Source: Sipunculus nudus (lineage: Eukaryota > Annelida > Sipuncula > Golfingiida > Sipunculidae). Taken from it: DNA of 64,000 bases. The position numbers were made by a program, and so were the translations under genes. The notes below the pieces were generated by a model that was not told the origin of the DNA, ran no database searches, and worked only from the letters and a program-made list of their open reading frames with translations. Within the stretch, counting starts at the first letter, position 1. Each line of letters begins with the position of its first letter. The stretch is from NCBI GenBank assembly GCA_026874595.1, contig CM049306.1:65232019-65296018 (forward strand), in the 5' to 3' direction. Below, piece by piece: positions 59,921 to 64,000 of the stretch.

Positions 59921-61814
59921 CAAGGGACCTATGGGTCACTGTGCTCAGCTGACGTTAACCTTGAAGGTGAAAATCTAAAATAATATCTAATGAAGATAAA
60001 GTGTAAGAGGTAATAAAGGCCATGGTTGGTTTATATGATTGGTTTGTATTGATGAGCAAGAAATTGTTGCAAAAAATATTTTGTGACCTGACCATGTGTT
60101 TCCTAATGTTGAAACTAAAGCATGTGAGCAGTTTGTGAACAAATGACCTGTACTATTACCATGATCATTAGTTGGTTTTTCAATTAACTGTTGACATTTC
60201 AGTAGTTTACACATTTGTTCAATTGAATCTATTTTTTTGTATAATATATATTATTGAATATATATGTATTTTATTTATGAAATGTATACAGTTGAAATAT
60301 AGCTAATTAACAACATAAAACAGGGCAAACAAAGCCTGATCTCAAATTCTGCTGAGGCAGGAAAATAATGAAGAAATGTTTGTATTAAATCCTAATTTTT
60401 TTATCACATCAATTATTTTCTAATTTAAGTTTATATTTCTATACATTTCCAATTTAACATATATATCTGAATATAAAAGTTGATTCATAATTCTCAATTG
60501 CATCATCATAAATCTCAATCTTGTCAGATAACACCACATCATGCATACAAATGTTTATTTATTTTTTACCACAAAAATATATCTTTTAAATCTGCAAAAC
60601 AATAAATATCTAAAAATAATACTTGATTTAGATTTCACAATTTTTAATTGTGTCTTTATTTATCCATAATGTACTTCATATTTTATAATAATTAAAGCAT
60701 ACTGATGGGTTCCTTTATATTTGTTAAAATCATTTAAAAGAAAATTGATTTCTTTAAAAATGCTACATTACACAACATTGCATCTTCTGGATTACACCTT
60801 GAATTATTTTTTCAAGGAAAGTTTTTGCATATCGGAGTGGAAACAGCATTACAATTAAGGAGATACAGTGAAAACAATAACAATTACTGCATAACACTTG
60901 GTGGGTTGGGTTTTCTGGGGGGGGGGGGGGGGGGGGGGTGATTGGGGTGTCGATATGAGAATAACTGTACACCTGTAACAGCACAGCAGGGGATCTCCCC
61001 CAGTGACTGTAACAAATCAGAAACCCTGGCATAGCTGACTTCCAGTGACCTGGAGTGGGACCCTGCATCTGTAATCAAAGCAAGTGACTACAGAAAAAAA
61101 ATCAATAACTATCTTAATTTTCAAGCTTTTATTTCCAAATTTCAGATTTAGACAAACTAAATATTTATGTTAACATGCTGTGAAAATTAAATCAATGGTG
61201 CTTACAGGAAAAAAACGTGCCATGGTCAAAGTTGGGCAAAATTTAAGGTACTGATTTTTTTTTATGCTAATAACTTAAAAAATTTACAAAATTCAGATCT
61301 AATTTTGGGTAAACAATTGAATCTTAATTAAACATAGTTATATACTTGAAAAAGTAGACTCTAGTTTCAAAATTTTTTATGTTAAGTGAGTTATTATTTT
61401 TCCTGATTTTTTACAAAGTCCAATATGTTTGGGCCCACAACTTAAAGAATTTATACTTTAGAGACTTAATTTCTGGCATGTACATAGGAACTATATAGAG
61501 GAATATTTATGGTAAATATGAGGAAAAACAGATGAGTGGTTTTGATATGAGGCAGTCCTGAAGTGTGAAAATAGGATTTTAATAAAAAATTGAGGTTTTT
61601 CCTTAATTTCTCAAAGGAACGAAGTCCCAAAGACCCAGTTTTCGGCTTGGTAGGAGATCTTGGGGACATCTAACATTATGGTGAATTTTGGATTCCTAGG
61701 TCTTACGGTTTCAAAACGTGCCACATCTACGGACGGACGGACGGACGGACAGACGGACGGACGACGGACAATGGACCACGACTATAGCTCAGAGGACTTA
61801 TAGTCAGCTGAGCT
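59921..61814 (-). mobile_element. Hairpin-ended non-autonomous element, copy 4 (monomeric)
   Basis: On the plus strand it runs from CAAGGGACCTATGGGTCAC to the inverted repeat ending GTCAGCTGAGCT, with a GACG tract at 61732-61769. It has one copy of the internal monomer (GTGCCATGGTCAAAGTTGGG near 61217) where copies 2 and 3 have two. The host reads TTTGAT-AAA on the left and AAAAA-CGAGGCG on the right, against TTTGAT-AAAAAA-CGAGGC in the empty copies at 43.6, 52.65 and 54.95 kb, which allows a 2-base AA duplication. A 22-base G run is at 60917-60938. No transposase. Confidence 0.85.
60917..60938 (+). repeat. Run of 22 G
   Basis: Uninterrupted G22 followed by TGATTGGGG. It can form a G-quadruplex and is also a place where length calls are unreliable. 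Confidence 0.95.
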
Positions 61815-63130
61815 AAAAACGAGGCGATATTTGACGAGAAATGCTATATAAACACATAATGTGACTGAAAGTGTGAGACGCTGTCACATGCTGAAAACTA
61901 TATGTCTGTAGTGTAAAATATGACAGCATTATAGGCATTTGTTTAAATGGTCCCCTGTTCTCGTTTGACGACAGATGGTGCGAGATTTGACGAAATATTC
62001 ACTTGTGTCACTTTAATCTACTTAAACATCCTGGAACAATAACAAACTAGACTCTTGTAGCATATAAATAGCCGAGATACAGATATTCGTTTAAAATCTC
62101 GAATTTCTCGTTTGGTGGGAGATGATGCGAGATTGGGCGAGATTTGCAATTCATTCATATTAAGCTCTAAAATAGCTACCAAATGCAGAAAACAACTGCT
62201 CTTTAGCTTAAAAGGTGATCAGGTTATAAGCATTTCTGTGAAATCTCGTAATTTCTCGTTTGACGAAAAACCGAGCGAGATTTGACGAGATTTGCAACTG
62301 AATGACTTAGAACCAAGGGAATGTTGCCTTATGCAAAACACTTGACCCTTGTAGCATAAATATTTACAGAGATAAAAGCCAAAAACATCATGTTTTCAGA
62401 TTGTCAAGTTTTACCCCAAAATTTGGTAACCATGGTAACCGCAGCACAAGGCTATATGCACGAAGGAATAAGGCAATGATCCTAGTTTAAGATGCGACCA
62501 AAAAAATTGTTATATGCTTAATATTTTTTTAGATATTGCGGGAAAATGATAAGTTCTGGTGTTTCCAGTACCACGCCCCCTGGTGGCTTTTTTCGAAAAA
62601 TGAAAAAACAAGTTTGAGATAATACAGAAAAACAGAAAATATGTCACTTTCAGAATCTTAGCTGTAAAACTGCCACCTCTAAATCGTATTTAATAAAATC
62701 TCGAAAAGTCTCATTTGACGACAAATGGCACGAGATTTTGCGAGACTTGCATTAATTTTGCATAGAACCTATAAAACGCTACACAATGCAGAAAACTAGA
62801 CCTCTCTATCTTAAAAAATGAGAAATTTGGAAGGAAATTTTCGAATTTTCTGATTTTCCCCCAAAAATACGTTACCATGGTAACCATTGACGGGGAAAAT
62901 GTGCTAGCACTTGGAAAGCTAACATTAAGAGGAATAAAATGAGCTACAGATTATGCGGCTGCGATTATTATTGACGAAGATATGAAGAAAATAAAGATTT
63001 TAGGTTTTTTGGTGACACTGACCTTGACCTTTGACCGATCATGACCAAAAACAATAGGCTCCGAGGAGAAAAGATCTTACCCTTAGTGCATAAGTTTCAG
63101 AGCGATTGCTTAAAAACTGTGGCCTGTAGC
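61815..63130 (-). repeat. CTCG and long modules, minus orientation
   Basis: Continues the module split by copy 4. Two GGTAACCATGGTAACC-type palindromes lie near 62426 and 62871, a CTCF-like core (ACCACGCCCCCTGGTGG) near 62570, and GACCTTGACCTTTGACCGAT near 63021. It passes into the hairpin minisatellite through CACAGAC/CAAACA tracts. Confidence 0.8.
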
Positions 63131-63430
63131 GCGTGTACATACAGACAAACAAACAGACAGACAGACAGACAAACAAACAAACAAACAAACATACGCGGGT
63201 GATCAACATGCTTGCGAAAATCGAAGATTTCCGGCAAGCAACAAACAAACAAACATACGGAACTGACCAACATACTTGCCGAAATCTTTGATTCCGGCAA
63301 GTAACAAACAAACATACGGAACTGACCAACATACTTGCGAAAATCGAAGATTTCCGGCAAGTAACAAACAGACATCCGCGACTGACCAACCAGCTTGCGA
63401 AAATCGAACATTCCGGCAAGCAATAAAGTT
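63131..63430. repeat. Tetranucleotide tract and ~62-bp hairpin minisatellite, about four units
   Basis: (CAGA)n/(CAAA)n at 63140-63192 is followed by units containing ACTTGCC or GCTTGCG, GAAATC, a short loop and GATTTCCGGCAAG, linked by TAACAAACAAACATACGGAAC. The 120- to 136-codon frames on the minus strand are translations of these units. Confidence 0.9.
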
Positions 63431-64000
63431 GTGACTGTGCCTCCAACATGTATGATCATAGATGGGGCCCGGAGAGGCCGTCACGCACCGCTGCACACGC
63501 CGGCCGCCCACCGTAAGGACCCTGCCGGCACTTGCGGCGACGGCACGTGACTTCGCGGTTTGGTGAAACACGGCGCGAGATTTGACGAGACTTACAATGC
63601 GACCCCTGAATGTGACTGCGAGTGTCAGCCGCTATCCGGCGCTGCAAGCCATGTGTCTGTAGCGTAAAAAATGACAGAATTATAGGCATTTCTTTGAATG
63701 GTCACGTGTTCTCGTTTCACGAGAAACGGCGCGAGATATGACGAGACTTGCAATTGAACGGCTTAGAACTAGAGGGATGCTGTCTAACGCCAAAAACCCG
63801 ACCTTTCTATCGCAAATATCAACAGAGATAGAAGCTGGAAAACTCCGAATTTTCAGATTGTCAAGTTTTACCCCAAAATTTGGTAACCATGGTAACGGCA
63901 GCACAAAGCAACATGTGCGAAGGGATAAGCCAATGTTCCTAGTTTCAGATACGACCAAAAAAATGGTGTCACGTTTAATATTTTTTGAGATATTGCAGAA
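63431..64000 (-). repeat. GC-richer junction module and CTCG module, reaching the window edge
   Basis: About 63430-63560 is the reverse complement of the junction module at 19.79-19.93 kb (CACACGCCGGCCGCCCACCG; CGTAAGGACCCTG). After it the CTCG module resumes with more C and G than its sisters (CGAGAAACGGCGCGAGATATG), and GGTAACCATGGTAAC near 63884. It continues off the right edge. Confidence 0.8.

Overview
The window looks like a repeat-dominated, probably heterochromatic or late-assembled stretch of an animal nuclear genome. No intact host protein-coding gene, rRNA, CRISPR array or bacterial feature could be supported. The likely source is a lophotrochozoan, most probably a bivalve mollusc. 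This rests on remembered family style (GTCCGTCC runs beside palindromic ends, GGTCAAAGGTCAAGGTCA strings, TTTG/TCTG tetranucleotide tracts), not on a search. The only protein-coding ancestry recognised is a broken Ty3/Gypsy-like LTR retrotransposon.

Layout. 1-8753 is a GC-rich minisatellite of interleaved 26-bp and 20-bp units that runs off the left edge and ends in a 500-base run of N (8754-9253). 9254-19783 is a satellite of 1274-bp units, 8 full copies plus about a quarter, almost without sequence variation. From 19784 to 26540, and again on the opposite strand from 37010 to the right edge, lies a mosaic of related modules: ~330-bp tandem modules, longer modules with a CCATGG-centred palindrome, and CTCG/CGAG-rich modules. 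The 1274-bp satellite is an amplified version of the same family. A second satellite-like module (~177-bp repeats) sits at 26541-27690 (+) and about 39958-41760 (-).

The centre holds nested mobile elements. There are two copies of a hairpin-ended non-autonomous element (27700-30003 and 33431-36043); others are at 20645-21880 and 59921-61814. A Gypsy remnant on the minus strand has an LTR, a tRNA-Pro-like primer site, an acidic Ser-rich ORF, a frameshifted protease and half of an integrase zinc finger. A pogo/Tigger-like MITE lies at 32030-32929, and a duplicated tRNA-derived SINE at 38464-38928.

The most interesting thing is not a gene. The mosaic modules repeatedly carry three conserved cores inside otherwise diverged sequence: a CTCF-consensus-like core (CCRCTAGGGGGCGCTG), an RFX X-box-like palindrome (GTTACCATGGTAAC) and nuclear-receptor DR1-like direct repeats (AGGTCAAAGGTCA). 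The CTCF-like cores point right in the left block and mostly left in the right block. Whether these sites are bound is untested. Other highlights are a 2294-bp tandem duplication about 99.8% identical by eye, a ~0.94-kb local inversion, and two insertions of the hairpin-ended element for which the unoccupied site can be read from sister copies in the same window.
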